Assembly (NCBI RefSeq): GCF_014642855.1
Contig: NZ_BMJB01000001.1
Span: 1,302,001-1,366,000, forward strand
Origin: Edaphobacter acidisoli
GTDB lineage: Bacteria > Acidobacteriota > Terriglobia > Terriglobales > Acidobacteriaceae
Reading direction: 5' to 3'
Length of the DNA: 64,000 nucleotides
Part shown: piece by piece, positions 16,753 to 25,578 of the stretch
Position numbering within the stretch: position 1 is the stretch's first letter
Layout: each line of letters opens with the position of its first letter
Notes under the pieces: generated by a model
What the model saw: only the letters and a program-made list of their open reading frames with translations
Told to the model about the DNA's origin: nothing
The model's database searches: none
Made by a program: the position numbers and the translations under genes

Positions 16753-17627
16753 TGGGAGGATTCGCCCCCCGTCCTGTGCTTTGCCGTCCTGCGCTTTGCC
16801 GCAGTCCACTGCTGGTCCAGTTCTGCAGGGCTCATGGCTGCCAGGGCATCGCGGCCGCCTGCGCTTGTCTCCATTGTGGTGAATCGCTCGCGGAACTTCG
16901 CATTGGCCTTGCGGAGTGCGCTTTCGGGGTCGAGCTTTAAGTGGCGTGCGAGATTGACGGTGGTGAAGAGCAGATCGCCCAGCTCTTCTTCCATGCGATG
17001 TGCTTTGTTCTGCGCTGATATTTCTATCTCGGCGCGAAGCTCGCCAATCTCTTCCTGCAGCTTGTCGAAGAGGCCTTCGGCGTCTGGCCAGTCAAAGCCC
17101 ACCTTTGCGGCGCGCGAGCCGAGTTTGCCGGCTTCCATGATGGCGGGCATGGTTCGGGGTACATCGTCGAGCATGGAGGCCTGTGCGGGCTCGGCAGCGC
17201 TCTTCTCCTCGCGTTTAATCTGCTCCCAGTTGCGGAGGACAGCGTTGGCATCGGTGGCTTCGGCGTCGCCGAAGACGTGGGGGTGGCGGCGGATGAGCTT
17301 TGCGTTGAGGTTGGCCGCTACGTCTGCGATGGTGAAGTGGCCGGCTTCGGAGGCCATCTGCGCGTAGAAGAGCACTTGCAGGAGCAGATCGCCGAGCTCG
17401 TCCTTGAGGTCGGGCCAGGAGCGGCGCTCGATGGCGTCGAAGACCTCGTAGGTCTCTTCCAGCGTGTAGCGCTTGATGGTGTCGAAGGTCTGCTCGCGGT
17501 CCCAGGGGCAGCCACCCGGTCCGCGTAGCCTCGCCATGATCGCAATGGCTTCGGCAATTGCGGCTGCGCCACTGCTCGCGTCGGGCGTCGCGGCCGCAGG
17601 CTGGATTCGTGGGGCTGGCAGAGCCAT
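16749..17627 (-). CDS. mazG: nucleoside triphosphate pyrophosphohydrolase MazG
   Basis: Hydrolyses NTPs or dNTPs to the monophosphate and pyrophosphate. Two MazG domains are seen: RLRGPGGCPWDREQTFDTI, the ELGDLLLQVLFYAQMASE helix (EExxE/D type) and RRHPHVFGD in the first, and a second EEELGDLLFTTVNLARHL. Length (292) is slightly longer than usual because of an N-terminal Ala/Pro-rich leader and a C-terminal tail with a repeated KRRTA/KHRTG encoded by a 15-base tandem duplication (about 16769-16798). It overlaps the GNAT gene start by four bases. Confidence 0.92.
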   Translation of the reverse strand: MALPAPRIQPAAATPDASSGAAAIAEAIAIMARLRGPGGCPWDREQTFDTIKRYTLEETYEVFDAIERRSWPDLKDELGDLLLQVLFYAQMASEAGHFTIADVAANLNAKLIRRHPHVFGDAEATDANAVLRNWEQIKREEKSAAEPAQASMLDDVPRTMPAIMEAGKLGSRAAKVGFDWPDAEGLFDKLQEEIGELRAEIEISAQNKAHRMEEELGDLLFTTVNLARHLKLDPESALRKANAKFRERFTTMETSAGGRDALAAMSPAELDQQWTAAKRRTAKHRTGGESSQ

Positions 17628-17695
17628 GTCTCAACTTTACTCGATTGCCCGGAAATGCGCCCCGTGCGCCCGCGTTGATGCTGCTACCACCAGCC

Positions 17696-17735
17696 AAAAA
17701 AGATGCACCCGGTGGTTCGCCGGGCGCATCTTTTT
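17696..17735. terminator. bidirectional intrinsic terminator
   Basis: Arms aaaaagatgc-acccgg and ccgggc-gcatcttttt form a GC-rich stem with A tract on one side and T tract on the other. It lies between the OmpA-like gene (ends 17767, minus) and the mazG start (17627, minus), so its natural role is to end the OmpA transcript on the minus strand; it could work on both. Confidence 0.75.
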
Positions 17736-17766
17736 CTGCTGGTTGCGCTTCGCTATGCTGGAAGAA

Positions 17767-18546
17767 TTACTGCTGCTGTACTGATGGCTGCGCTACCGAC
17801 GCGGTGGCCGGAGTCTGGTCTTGGTTCATATTCGACATCACCTTGATCTCGACGCGGCGGTTTTTGGCACGACCGGCAGCAGTACGGTCGGTGGCAATCT
17901 GAACGTCCTTGCCGATGCCGATGAGGTAGAACTTGTGCGGAGGAACGTTGTGCTGCGCGGCCAGATACTGCACGACAGCGTCGGCGCGGCGCTGGCTAAG
18001 GGCGTAGTTGTAGTTCGCATCACCAATGGTGTCGGTGCCGCCGGTGACGGCGAGGATGTAGCTCTTGGTCGCAGCAAGACTGTCGGCGAGGGCGTCAAGC
18101 TGGCTCCTGTCGGAAGAGCTCAGGTTGGACTTGTCGAAGGCGAACGTCACGGTGACGTCGGAGACGGTCTTGTAGTTGTCCAGGTTGGCGACAACGCCGT
18201 TGAGGCTGTCTACGCGGTTCGCCACGTCCTGCGCGGACTTGTTGGCCGCATCGGCAGACTGTCCCGCAGCTTGGGCGTGCTGGTCAGCCGTGTTGGCCGC
18301 GTCCATCGCGCCACTGATTCCCTTCTGCGCGCGCTCATCGGTGTCGGTGATGGAGCGATGGTCGGCAGCAGTCTTGGCATCCAATTCATTGGTCTGCTGG
18401 ATGATTGGTGCGGTCTGCGACCTCACATAGTTCTTAGAAGAGCAGCCGACCGTCAATGCAATGACGAACACGCTGGCCGCAGCCACCGCGCAGGCAGATT
18501 TCATCTTCGACAGCGTCACGCTGGCATTCTGAAAGTTCGAGCTCAT
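17767..18546 (-). CDS. OmpA-family peptidoglycan-binding lipoprotein
   Basis: A 259-residue lipoprotein. Start: ATG 18546 with GAGGAG about ten bases upstream (ATG 18594 is in frame but lacks a signal-like start). Signal and lipobox: VFVIALTVGC-SS. Residues 50-130 are an Ala-rich helix (AANTADQHAQAAGQSADAA), probably a coiled coil like Lpp. The C-terminal OmpA domain has VTFAFDKSNLS, LAVTGGTDTIGDANYNYALS and AGRAKNRRVEI. It likely links the outer membrane to peptidoglycan. The tail is Gln/Pro/Ala-rich. The domain has TGGTD where most have GHTD. Confidence 0.85.
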   Translation of the reverse strand: MSSNFQNASVTLSKMKSACAVAAASVFVIALTVGCSSKNYVRSQTAPIIQQTNELDAKTAADHRSITDTDERAQKGISGAMDAANTADQHAQAAGQSADAANKSAQDVANRVDSLNGVVANLDNYKTVSDVTVTFAFDKSNLSSSDRSQLDALADSLAATKSYILAVTGGTDTIGDANYNYALSQRRADAVVQYLAAQHNVPPHKFYLIGIGKDVQIATDRTAAGRAKNRRVEIKVMSNMNQDQTPATASVAQPSVQQQ

Positions 18547-18788
18547 GGAATGTTTTCTCCTCGGTGTCAAATCTCGACACTGAGGTAAGAGCAATCAGCT
18601 TGCCAAACATTTTTCAAGGTATAAACCAAATATTTTCAATAATATGAATAGAATCGCTCTCACAGTTCCCTCCATCTTGTCTGGAACTTTTGTTCGTGAA
18701 ACGCGTCAAATCTACGCTGCAATTCCATGCACATACGGGCGGGTAAGCACCCGTCTACACTGAACTTCCGCGTCATCTCGCGTCACCT

Positions 18789-20699
18789 ATGGATCTGTAC
18801 GAGAAAATTCGAACCCTGCCCACCAGCCCGGGCTGCTATCTGTACAAAAACGCCGAGGGTGAGGTCATCTATGTCGGCAAGGCCAAAAACCTGCGTGCGC
18901 GGGTGCGCTCGTACTTTCTGGCCGCCTCGCAGGCCAATGCCAAGACCGGCACGCTGATGCGCGAGGCCGTCGATCTGGAGTACATCACGGTCGCCAACGA
19001 GCATGAGGCGCTGGCGCTCGAAAACAACCTGATCAAGCAGAAGAAGCCGCGCTTCAATATCCTGCTGCGCGATGACAAGACTTATCCGTATATCAAGCTG
19101 ACGCTCGCCGACCGCTTCCCCAAGGTCTTCGTCACGCGGCGGCTACGTAAGGATGGCTCGCAGTATTTTGGGCCGTACTTTCCCGGCAACCTGGCCTACC
19201 GCATCGTCGATCTCATCCATCGCAGCTTTTTGATTCCGAGCTGCAAGGTTGACTTGTCGCGCTATCATCCGCGGGCATGTTTGCAGTACTACATCAAGCG
19301 GTGCCTGGGGCCTTGTGTTGAGGGATTCACCACGCCGGAGATTTATAAGCAGGCTGTCCGCGATGTGCAGCTCTTTCTGGAAGGCAAGCCGAGCGAGCTG
19401 GAGCAGTCGCTGACGCAACGTATGGAGGAGGCTGCAGCGGCTGAGCAGTTTGAGCAGGCTGCGCGGCTGCGTGATCAGCTCATCACGCTTAGCCAGTTGC
19501 ACGACAAGCAGCGCATTGCCAGCGTAGAGAATGAGGACGGCGATGTCTTCGGCTTCCACTACGAAAACGAGATGCTCGCGGTGAACCTCTTCCACATGCG
19601 CGGAGGCAAGATCGTTGATCGACGCGACTTCTTCTGGGAAGACCTGGCGGAGTTGATTCTTGATACGGATGAAGTCGCAGGCGATGAGCAGCAGCAAGCT
19701 GATGCTCCTTCGGGGGTGATTGCGAGTACCTTCAGTGCCGCCGCTTTCTTCTCTGCTTTTCTGAAGCAGCTTTATCTCGATCAGAATTATGTTCCGCGTA
19801 CCGTGCTGGTGCCGGTGGATTTTACTGATCGCGTGCTGCTGACCGAGATGCTTTCGGCGCAGACCGGCAAGCGGGTTGAGATTCTTGTGCCGCAACGTGG
19901 CGAGAAACGCTCGCTCGTCGATCTTGTGAGCCAGAATGCGAAGCAGTCGTACGATCAGCGGTTCCGTGTGATGAAGCCGAGCATCAAGGCCATTCAGGAA
20001 GCGTTGCAGGACGCGCTCACGCTGGAGGAGCTGCCGACACGCATTGAGTGCTTCGACATCTCGCACATTCAGGGCGCGGAGACTGTGGCCAGCATGGTCG
20101 TGTGGGAAGATGGCGCGATGAAGAAGGCCGACTATCGCAAATTTCAGGTGAAGACCGTAAGTGGGGTGGACGACTTTGCGTCGATGCGCGAGATTATTCA
20201 GCGGCGCTACAAGCGGCTGCTGGAAGAGAAGAAGCCCTTTCCGTCGCTGGTGCTGATCGATGGCGGGCTGGGACAGCTTCATGCAGCTTTCTCGGCGCTG
20301 GAAGAGATCGGCGTCACGTCGCAGCCGCTTGCTTCGATTGCGAAGAAGGAAGAGATCATCTACGTCTACGGGCAGGAGAACGAGCCGGTCGTGCTCGATC
20401 GGCGCTCGCCGGTGTTGCACCTGGTGCAGCAGATACGCGATGAGAGCCATCGGTTTGCCATCACGTACCATCGCAAGCGGCGCGAGATGCGCGACCGCGA
20501 TTCGGAGCTGCTTGCCATCCCGGGCGTTGGCCCGCGCACGCGTCAGCGGCTACTGGAGCACTTCGGCAGCCTGCGTGGGATTAAGCAGGCACCACCGGAT
20601 GCGCTTACCGCGGTCGTCAATGCTGCGACGGCCGAGAAGATTCGTGCGCACTTCGCGGATGAAGCCAACGACGCGGCTGTGCTTCACGTTATCGAGTGA
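18789..20699 (+). CDS. uvrC: UvrABC system protein C
   Basis: Makes both incisions in nucleotide excision repair. A 636-residue protein in the usual order: GIY-YIG endonuclease domain (GCYLYKNAEGEVIYVGKAKN), Cys-containing linker (CLQYYIKRCLGPC), UVR helix hairpin for UvrB (EEAAAAEQFEQAARLRDQL), RNase H-like endonuclease domain (ECFDISHIQGAETVASMVV and LVLIDGGLGQL), and a C-terminal helix-hairpin-helix (LLAIPGVGPRTRQRLLEHFG). Starts at ATG 18789. Its end overlaps the convergent esterase gene by 11 bases. Confidence 0.96.
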   Translation: MDLYEKIRTLPTSPGCYLYKNAEGEVIYVGKAKNLRARVRSYFLAASQANAKTGTLMREAVDLEYITVANEHEALALENNLIKQKKPRFNILLRDDKTYPYIKLTLADRFPKVFVTRRLRKDGSQYFGPYFPGNLAYRIVDLIHRSFLIPSCKVDLSRYHPRACLQYYIKRCLGPCVEGFTTPEIYKQAVRDVQLFLEGKPSELEQSLTQRMEEAAAAEQFEQAARLRDQLITLSQLHDKQRIASVENEDGDVFGFHYENEMLAVNLFHMRGGKIVDRRDFFWEDLAELILDTDEVAGDEQQQADAPSGVIASTFSAAAFFSAFLKQLYLDQNYVPRTVLVPVDFTDRVLLTEMLSAQTGKRVEILVPQRGEKRSLVDLVSQNAKQSYDQRFRVMKPSIKAIQEALQDALTLEELPTRIECFDISHIQGAETVASMVVWEDGAMKKADYRKFQVKTVSGVDDFASMREIIQRRYKRLLEEKKPFPSLVLIDGGLGQLHAAFSALEEIGVTSQPLASIAKKEEIIYVYGQENEPVVLDRRSPVLHLVQQIRDESHRFAITYHRKRREMRDRDSELLAIPGVGPRTRQRLLEHFGSLRGIKQAPPDALTAVVNAATAEKIRAHFADEANDAAVLHVIE

Positions 20700-21816
20700 C
20701 TGGCCGGTAGTGCTGCCACACGTATTCAAGAGCTTCGGGCAGGGTTTGCTGCTTCGTGGCGTGATCCACGTGTCCCGCGTTGCGGGCGAAGACGAATTGG
20801 TAGTGGTAGTTCTTTGCCGCCAGCACACGCGCCATATTTTCGTTGGCAACTACCCAGTCGTGCATTCCGTCGCGCATTGCATTTGGATTCAGGAGATCTC
20901 TGTCACCCACCTCTATCCAGATGTGCAGCGGCTTCCGCGGGCTGTTAGGAATCAGGTGCTCGTGGAACTCCCATGCTCCGTGCGGGGTTTTCGGATTGTA
21001 TGGCCACTGCTGATTCACGTAGGTGCCGGAGTAGGTGAGCACGCGGTGATAGAGCTCAGGGTGATACCAGGCCATAATCATGGCGCATGATCCGCCGGAG
21101 CTTCCTCCCATCGTTGCGCGGCCGTTGGGGTCGTGGGTGAGCTTCACGTGGTAGAGCGTCTCCACGCGCGGCAGCACCTCGTGTTCGACAAACTCGGCGT
21201 AGCGTCCTGACATGGTGTCGTACTCCAGGCCGCGCTCGCTGCCCTGCGCGTCGCCGCTTCCGTTGCTGATGGAGATGGCTATCATGACCGGGACCTTGTG
21301 TTCGGCGATCAGGTTGTCGAGCGCGGTGAAGAGGCCGCGGTCAGGGCCGTCTGCGCCTACGATGAAAGGCGCAACGGTGCCGGGGACGTATTGCTTCGGC
21401 ACGTATACCGTTACCCGGCGGGTGTATGGGGCGGGATGATTGGTGGTGACGATCAGCTTGGCTGGATCATGCGGATCGGGCGTTCCGAACGTGCCGGGGT
21501 CGCGCGCGATGCCGGGATAGAGCTTGCTATCGGCGGAGCTCATCGTGAACTCCGACACGGTGCCCTGAGGGACTCCGTCGTGCACGGTCATCTCCGGCGC
21601 TGGAGTGTGCGTGGGACCGAGGATGAAGTTGCCGTCCTGGTCCGCGGGAGGAATCGCGCCATCGGGTAGTTCCTTCGCGGAGACATAGCCCGGCGTGTGC
21701 GGGTCGCGGGTGGGTGGTGTCGGGCGCGGTGGATGGGGGGGCAGCGTTTGCGCCGTGGCCAGATATGTAGCGGCGATCGCGCATATTGCGATTGCTGTTT
21801 TTACAGGACGAAGCAT
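20689..21816 (-). CDS. secreted esterase, enterochelin-esterase-like (PF00756 type)
   Basis: A 375-residue alpha/beta hydrolase. The ATG at 21816 follows GGAG and begins a signal peptide (MLRPVKTAIAICAIAATYLATAQ); the frame is open further upstream but with no signal or family match. The nucleophile elbow is GGSSGGSCAMIMAWYHPELY, the acid probably Asp in IEVGDRDLLNP, and the His in NAGHVDHAT. Family members hydrolyse siderophore, feruloyl or other esters; the substrate is not evident. Its 3' end overlaps uvrC. Confidence 0.82.
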   Translation of the reverse strand: MLRPVKTAIAICAIAATYLATAQTLPPHPPRPTPPTRDPHTPGYVSAKELPDGAIPPADQDGNFILGPTHTPAPEMTVHDGVPQGTVSEFTMSSADSKLYPGIARDPGTFGTPDPHDPAKLIVTTNHPAPYTRRVTVYVPKQYVPGTVAPFIVGADGPDRGLFTALDNLIAEHKVPVMIAISISNGSGDAQGSERGLEYDTMSGRYAEFVEHEVLPRVETLYHVKLTHDPNGRATMGGSSGGSCAMIMAWYHPELYHRVLTYSGTYVNQQWPYNPKTPHGAWEFHEHLIPNSPRKPLHIWIEVGDRDLLNPNAMRDGMHDWVVANENMARVLAAKNYHYQFVFARNAGHVDHATKQQTLPEALEYVWQHYRPVTR

Positions 21817-21863
21817 GGGCTCTCCTCTGCTCAGCAAACATTGTGCACGAGAGGTTGCTTTGT

Positions 21864-22667
21864 TCAAACTCCGGGCTGCGTGAGTGCGCGATATATCGCG
21901 GCCATTTGCTCCAGTGTCAGTGACTCCGCGCGTGCCAGTGGAGGCGTGCCTTCTGGCCATGCTGTCGCGAGCGTTTGGAGGGAATACCCGGCGTTGCGCA
22001 GATTGTTCTGGAGCGTCTTGCGTTTTTGTGCGAAGCACTGCTTCAGGAAGGTGTCGAAGCCGGCGGTGTCGACGCCTAGTTCGGCGAAGCGGGGGGCGAA
22101 GTCCAGACGCAGCACGGTCGAGTAGACCTCTGGCGGCGGGGAGAACGCAGATGGCGGCAGAGTGAACAGGGTTTCGACGCGGGCGTTCATCTGCGCGGTG
22201 GCCGATAGCAGGCCATAGTCGCGTACGCCGGGCGTGGCGGCGACCCGCTCGGCTACCTCGCGCTGCATCATCACGATGGCACGCGCCAGTGCGCCTTCTC
22301 TGCCTGCTGCAAAAAGATGCAGCAGGATATCGGAGGTGATGTAGTAGGGTAGGTTTCCGACTACGTCCGCCGTCTCGCCAGCGGGAATGAGCGACTGGAG
22401 GTCTGTTTTGAGGATGTCGGTCTCGACGATCTTCACGTTCGGCTGGTTGCGAAAGCGGAAGGTGAGTTCTGCGGCGAGGGCGCGGTCGAGCTCCAGCGCG
22501 ATGAGGCTGCGGCTGCGGCCCGCGAGGATGTCGGTAATGGCTCCGTGGCCTGGGCCGATCTCGATGACGGTGCGTTTGCTAATATCGCCAAGTGCGTCCG
22601 CGATGGCGTGGCGCGCGGTGTCATCCACGAGAAAGTTCTGGCCGAGTTTCGGTTTTCGTTTTTGCAT
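21864..22667 (-). CDS. rsmA: 16S rRNA (adenine1518-N6/adenine1519-N6)-dimethyltransferase
   Basis: KsgA/RsmA dimethylates two adenines of the 3' hairpin of 16S rRNA during 30S assembly. Seen: PKLGQNFLVD at the N-terminus, motif I VIEIGPGHGAIT, acidic LIALELDRALA, catalytic VVGNLPYYITS (NLPY) and C-terminal FTLPPSAFSPPPEVYS. 267 residues, normal length. It is divergent from glgA, with 57 bases between the start codons. Confidence 0.95.
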   Translation of the reverse strand: MQKRKPKLGQNFLVDDTARHAIADALGDISKRTVIEIGPGHGAITDILAGRSRSLIALELDRALAAELTFRFRNQPNVKIVETDILKTDLQSLIPAGETADVVGNLPYYITSDILLHLFAAGREGALARAIVMMQREVAERVAATPGVRDYGLLSATAQMNARVETLFTLPPSAFSPPPEVYSTVLRLDFAPRFAELGVDTAGFDTFLKQCFAQKRKTLQNNLRNAGYSLQTLATAWPEGTPPLARAESLTLEQMAAIYRALTQPGV

Positions 22668-22724
22668 CCAACTGTTTTGACTGTGCTCTTATAGACTAAC
22701 GGTTTGGATATAAAGGACGGCAGC

Positions 22725-24173
22725 ATGAATATCGTATTTGCAGCTTCGGAGTGTGCTCCCTGGGCCAAGACCGGCGGATTGGCGGATGTTGTGAGCGCTC
22801 TGCCCAAGACGCTGGCAAAGATGGGCCACCGCCCCACGGTGTATCTGCCGTACTACAGGCAGGTGGCGAAGATTGTGCCGAAGCCTCCGGTGACGATTCC
22901 GAGCATCACGATACCGTTTCCTGACTACAGCCGCTTTGCCCGCATTCTCGATGGCGGAGAAGCCAACGGCGTCCAGACCTACTTCGTCGATTGTCCCGAG
23001 TTGTTCGATCGGGAGAGCTTTTATGCGACGCCTTCGGGCGATTATCCCGACAACGCCGAGCGCTTTGGCCTGCTCAGCCGCGCCATTATCGAGGCGACGA
23101 AGATTATCGGCGTGCCGGATGTTTACCACGTACATGATTGGCAGACCTCGATGCTCTCCGTGATGCTGCGGTCTATCTATTACTTCGATCCCGTGCTGCG
23201 GCGTGTTCCGGCTGTGCTGACGATCCATAATGCGGGCTACCAGGGCGCGTTTCCTCCGCAGACGATGGAAAAACTGTTGCTGCCCTGGGACATGTTTCGC
23301 TTTGACAAGCTGGAGCAGAATGACACGGTGAACTTTCTGAAGGGTGGCATCGTTTATTCGGACGCGATTACGACCGTCAGCAGCAAATATGCGGAGGAGA
23401 TTCAGACTCCTGAGTTCGGCAACGGGCTCGACGACGCGCTGCGGCAGCGAAAGGCTGACCTCTTCGGCATTCTGAATGGTGTTGACTACAACGAGTGGAA
23501 TCCGGAGACGGATCCGCTGATTTCGGCACATTACACGCCAGGAAATCTGAAGGGCAAGCAGGAGTGCCGCCGCGATCTGCTCCACGCATTCGGCTTGCAG
23601 GGCATCGGCGAGAGCACCGCCGTCATCGGCATTGTCTCGCGCTTCGCTACGCAGAAGGGCTTCGACTTCATCATCGACATCATGGACCGGCTGGTGCAGG
23701 AAGATATGGTGCTGGTGATGCTGGGCAGTGGTGAAGAGTATTACGAACGCCTGCTGGTCGAGGTGGCGAACCGCTATCCGGCGAAGGTGCGGGTGCAGGT
23801 GAAGTTTGACAATGTGCTGGCGCACAAGATTGAGGCTGGCGCGGACATGTTCCTGATGCCTTCGCGCTATGAGCCAGGCGGGCTGAACCAGATCTACAGC
23901 CTGAAGTATGGAACGGTGCCGATTGTTCGCGCTACGGGCGGGCTCGATGACACGATCGATGAGGAACCGAATGGCGGTGGCAACGGATTTAAATTCGAGG
24001 GCTACGACTCGAATGCGTTGCTGGACGCAGTGCACCGCGCGCTCGCGACCTTCCGTAATAAGGAAGAATGGACTGCGATGATGAAGCGCGGCATGGCGCA
24101 GGACTTCTCGTGGAACAAGCCTGCTGCGGAGTATGTGCGCGTGTATGAACGGGTGATTCAGAACCGTAGCTGA
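22725..24173 (+). CDS. glgA: glycogen synthase (ADP-glucose)
   Basis: Elongates alpha-1,4-glucan from ADP-glucose. A 482-residue GT5 enzyme: KTGGLADVVSALPK (the KTGGL donor-binding loop) near the N-terminus, VYHVHDWQTS, LTIHNAGYQG, the GVDYNEWNP segment, and C-terminal MPSRYEPGGLNQIYSLKYG followed by VRATGGLDDT. The ATG at 22725 fits family N-termini (MNIVFAASECAPWAKTGG); a TTG at 22704 is in frame but adds seven odd residues. No other glg gene is adjacent. Confidence 0.95.
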   Translation: MNIVFAASECAPWAKTGGLADVVSALPKTLAKMGHRPTVYLPYYRQVAKIVPKPPVTIPSITIPFPDYSRFARILDGGEANGVQTYFVDCPELFDRESFYATPSGDYPDNAERFGLLSRAIIEATKIIGVPDVYHVHDWQTSMLSVMLRSIYYFDPVLRRVPAVLTIHNAGYQGAFPPQTMEKLLLPWDMFRFDKLEQNDTVNFLKGGIVYSDAITTVSSKYAEEIQTPEFGNGLDDALRQRKADLFGILNGVDYNEWNPETDPLISAHYTPGNLKGKQECRRDLLHAFGLQGIGESTAVIGIVSRFATQKGFDFIIDIMDRLVQEDMVLVMLGSGEEYYERLLVEVANRYPAKVRVQVKFDNVLAHKIEAGADMFLMPSRYEPGGLNQIYSLKYGTVPIVRATGGLDDTIDEEPNGGGNGFKFEGYDSNALLDAVHRALATFRNKEEWTAMMKRGMAQDFSWNKPAAEYVRVYERVIQNRS

Positions 24174-24177
24174 GAAT

Positions 24178-25548
24178 TTAGACTGCTGTTCTTCTTTGCA
24201 GCCAATAGTGAACCGGGATTCCCAGAAGGATGATTGCGGTCCCGATGAGCGAGTTGCGTGGCTGGTCGTGGAAAGAAAATACCAGTAGCAGTGCTGCGGC
24301 AAGAATGAACAGCGCCGGTACAACCGGGTAACCCCAGACGCTGTATGGGCGCGCTGAGTCCGGCTCGCGTCGGCGGAAGATGAAGATCGTGCTGCAGTTG
24401 AGCCCGTAGAAGAGCCACTCAGCGAAAATAGCGAGTGAGAACAGCGCCTGGAATTTTCCGATGAACAGCAACAGCAGCGTCGTCAGGATTGCTTGCAGGA
24501 CCAGCGATGCTGACGGTGTGTGAAAACGTGGGCTGACGTGCGCGAGCTGCTTGAAGAAGAGGCCGTCACGCGCTGCGGCGAATGGTACGCGCGCGCCGGA
24601 GAGCGATGATCCGACAAACGTCGCAGCGATGCTGACGGCCATGCCGAGCGACACCAGCGCTGAGCCCCAGTTGCCCGCGACCACGCGCATCGCGTCGGCT
24701 GCGGGGCGGTCGGCGAGGGCGATAGCAGTGGCGGGCATCACATATTGGATGGCTGCGTTCGTCAGCATGTAGAGCACGCCGACGATGGCGACTCCTCCGA
24801 CGAGCGCGATGGGCATACTGCGCTGCGGCTGCTTCACCTCGCCCGCGAGCGTGACGACGTCGCTCCAGCCATCATAGGCCCACAGTGCGGCAACCAGCGC
24901 GATCATGAAGCCGGAGAAGCCTCCGCGCGCGCCGGTAAACTCCGTGGCGAAGTTGTGCCATGCGCCGTGTTGTCCTGCGGCGGCGAAGCAGAAGCCGGCG
25001 ATGACGACGATCAGCACGCCTTTGAGCCAGGTCAGTACAAGCTGCACGTTGGCGGAGTCGCGTGTGCCGATGATGTTGAGCGCAGTGATGAGCCACGTCA
25101 CAGCGATAGCGAAGACCTGGCCCCAGTCGAGATGCGCGAACGCTGGACGATAAAACGCGCTGAAGATAGCGAAGGTCGCCAGCACGCGCGCAAGGCCAGC
25201 GACGATGGTGGCGAGCGACGCTGGCTTGGCTACGGTAATCTGCGTCCACATATAGAGGAAGCCGGTGAGGTCGCCGTAGGCCTCGCGCAGGAAGGCGTAT
25301 TCGCCGCCGTACTTCGGGCGGGCGGCGGCGATCTCGGCGTAGGTCATGGCTCCGAAGAGCGAGAGCAGGCCGCCGACGATCCAGACGGTATAGACCAGGC
25401 CCGACGAACCGACCGCGGCCATCATCTCGCGCGGAACAAGAAAGATTCCGCTGCCGATGATGATGCCGACGACGATGGACGTCGCGTGCGATGCGTTGAG
25501 GACGCGAGGCAGTTCGGCCTGGGTCTGCTTACCTGTTTCCAACTTCAT
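24178..25548 (-). CDS. amino acid permease (APC superfamily)
   Basis: A 12-segment inner-membrane transporter. The unwound TM1 motif GIIIGSGIFLVPREM is typical of the LAT/SLC7-like amino-acid transporters, with YGGEYAFLREAYG and MWTQITVAKPAS after TM2-3. Substrate is unknown. Starts: ATG 25548, with GGAG close upstream, or ATG 25569 seven codons earlier; I prefer the former. It converges on glgA with four bases between the stops, so transcripts overlap. Confidence 0.87.
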   Translation of the reverse strand: MKLETGKQTQAELPRVLNASHATSIVVGIIIGSGIFLVPREMMAAVGSSGLVYTVWIVGGLLSLFGAMTYAEIAAARPKYGGEYAFLREAYGDLTGFLYMWTQITVAKPASLATIVAGLARVLATFAIFSAFYRPAFAHLDWGQVFAIAVTWLITALNIIGTRDSANVQLVLTWLKGVLIVVIAGFCFAAAGQHGAWHNFATEFTGARGGFSGFMIALVAALWAYDGWSDVVTLAGEVKQPQRSMPIALVGGVAIVGVLYMLTNAAIQYVMPATAIALADRPAADAMRVVAGNWGSALVSLGMAVSIAATFVGSSLSGARVPFAAARDGLFFKQLAHVSPRFHTPSASLVLQAILTTLLLLFIGKFQALFSLAIFAEWLFYGLNCSTIFIFRRREPDSARPYSVWGYPVVPALFILAAALLLVFSFHDQPRNSLIGTAIILLGIPVHYWLQRRTAV

Positions 25549-25578
25549 AGGCTCCACGGAGGGTAGCATACCGGTGAG

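Noticed and set aside
19143..20471. A 442-codon open frame antisense to uvrC
   Set aside because: Fully overlaps uvrC, which has all its domains; composition is that of a complement frame.
22689..24323. A 544-codon open frame antisense to glgA
   Set aside because: Arg/His/Leu-rich antisense of a clear glycogen synthase; no family features.
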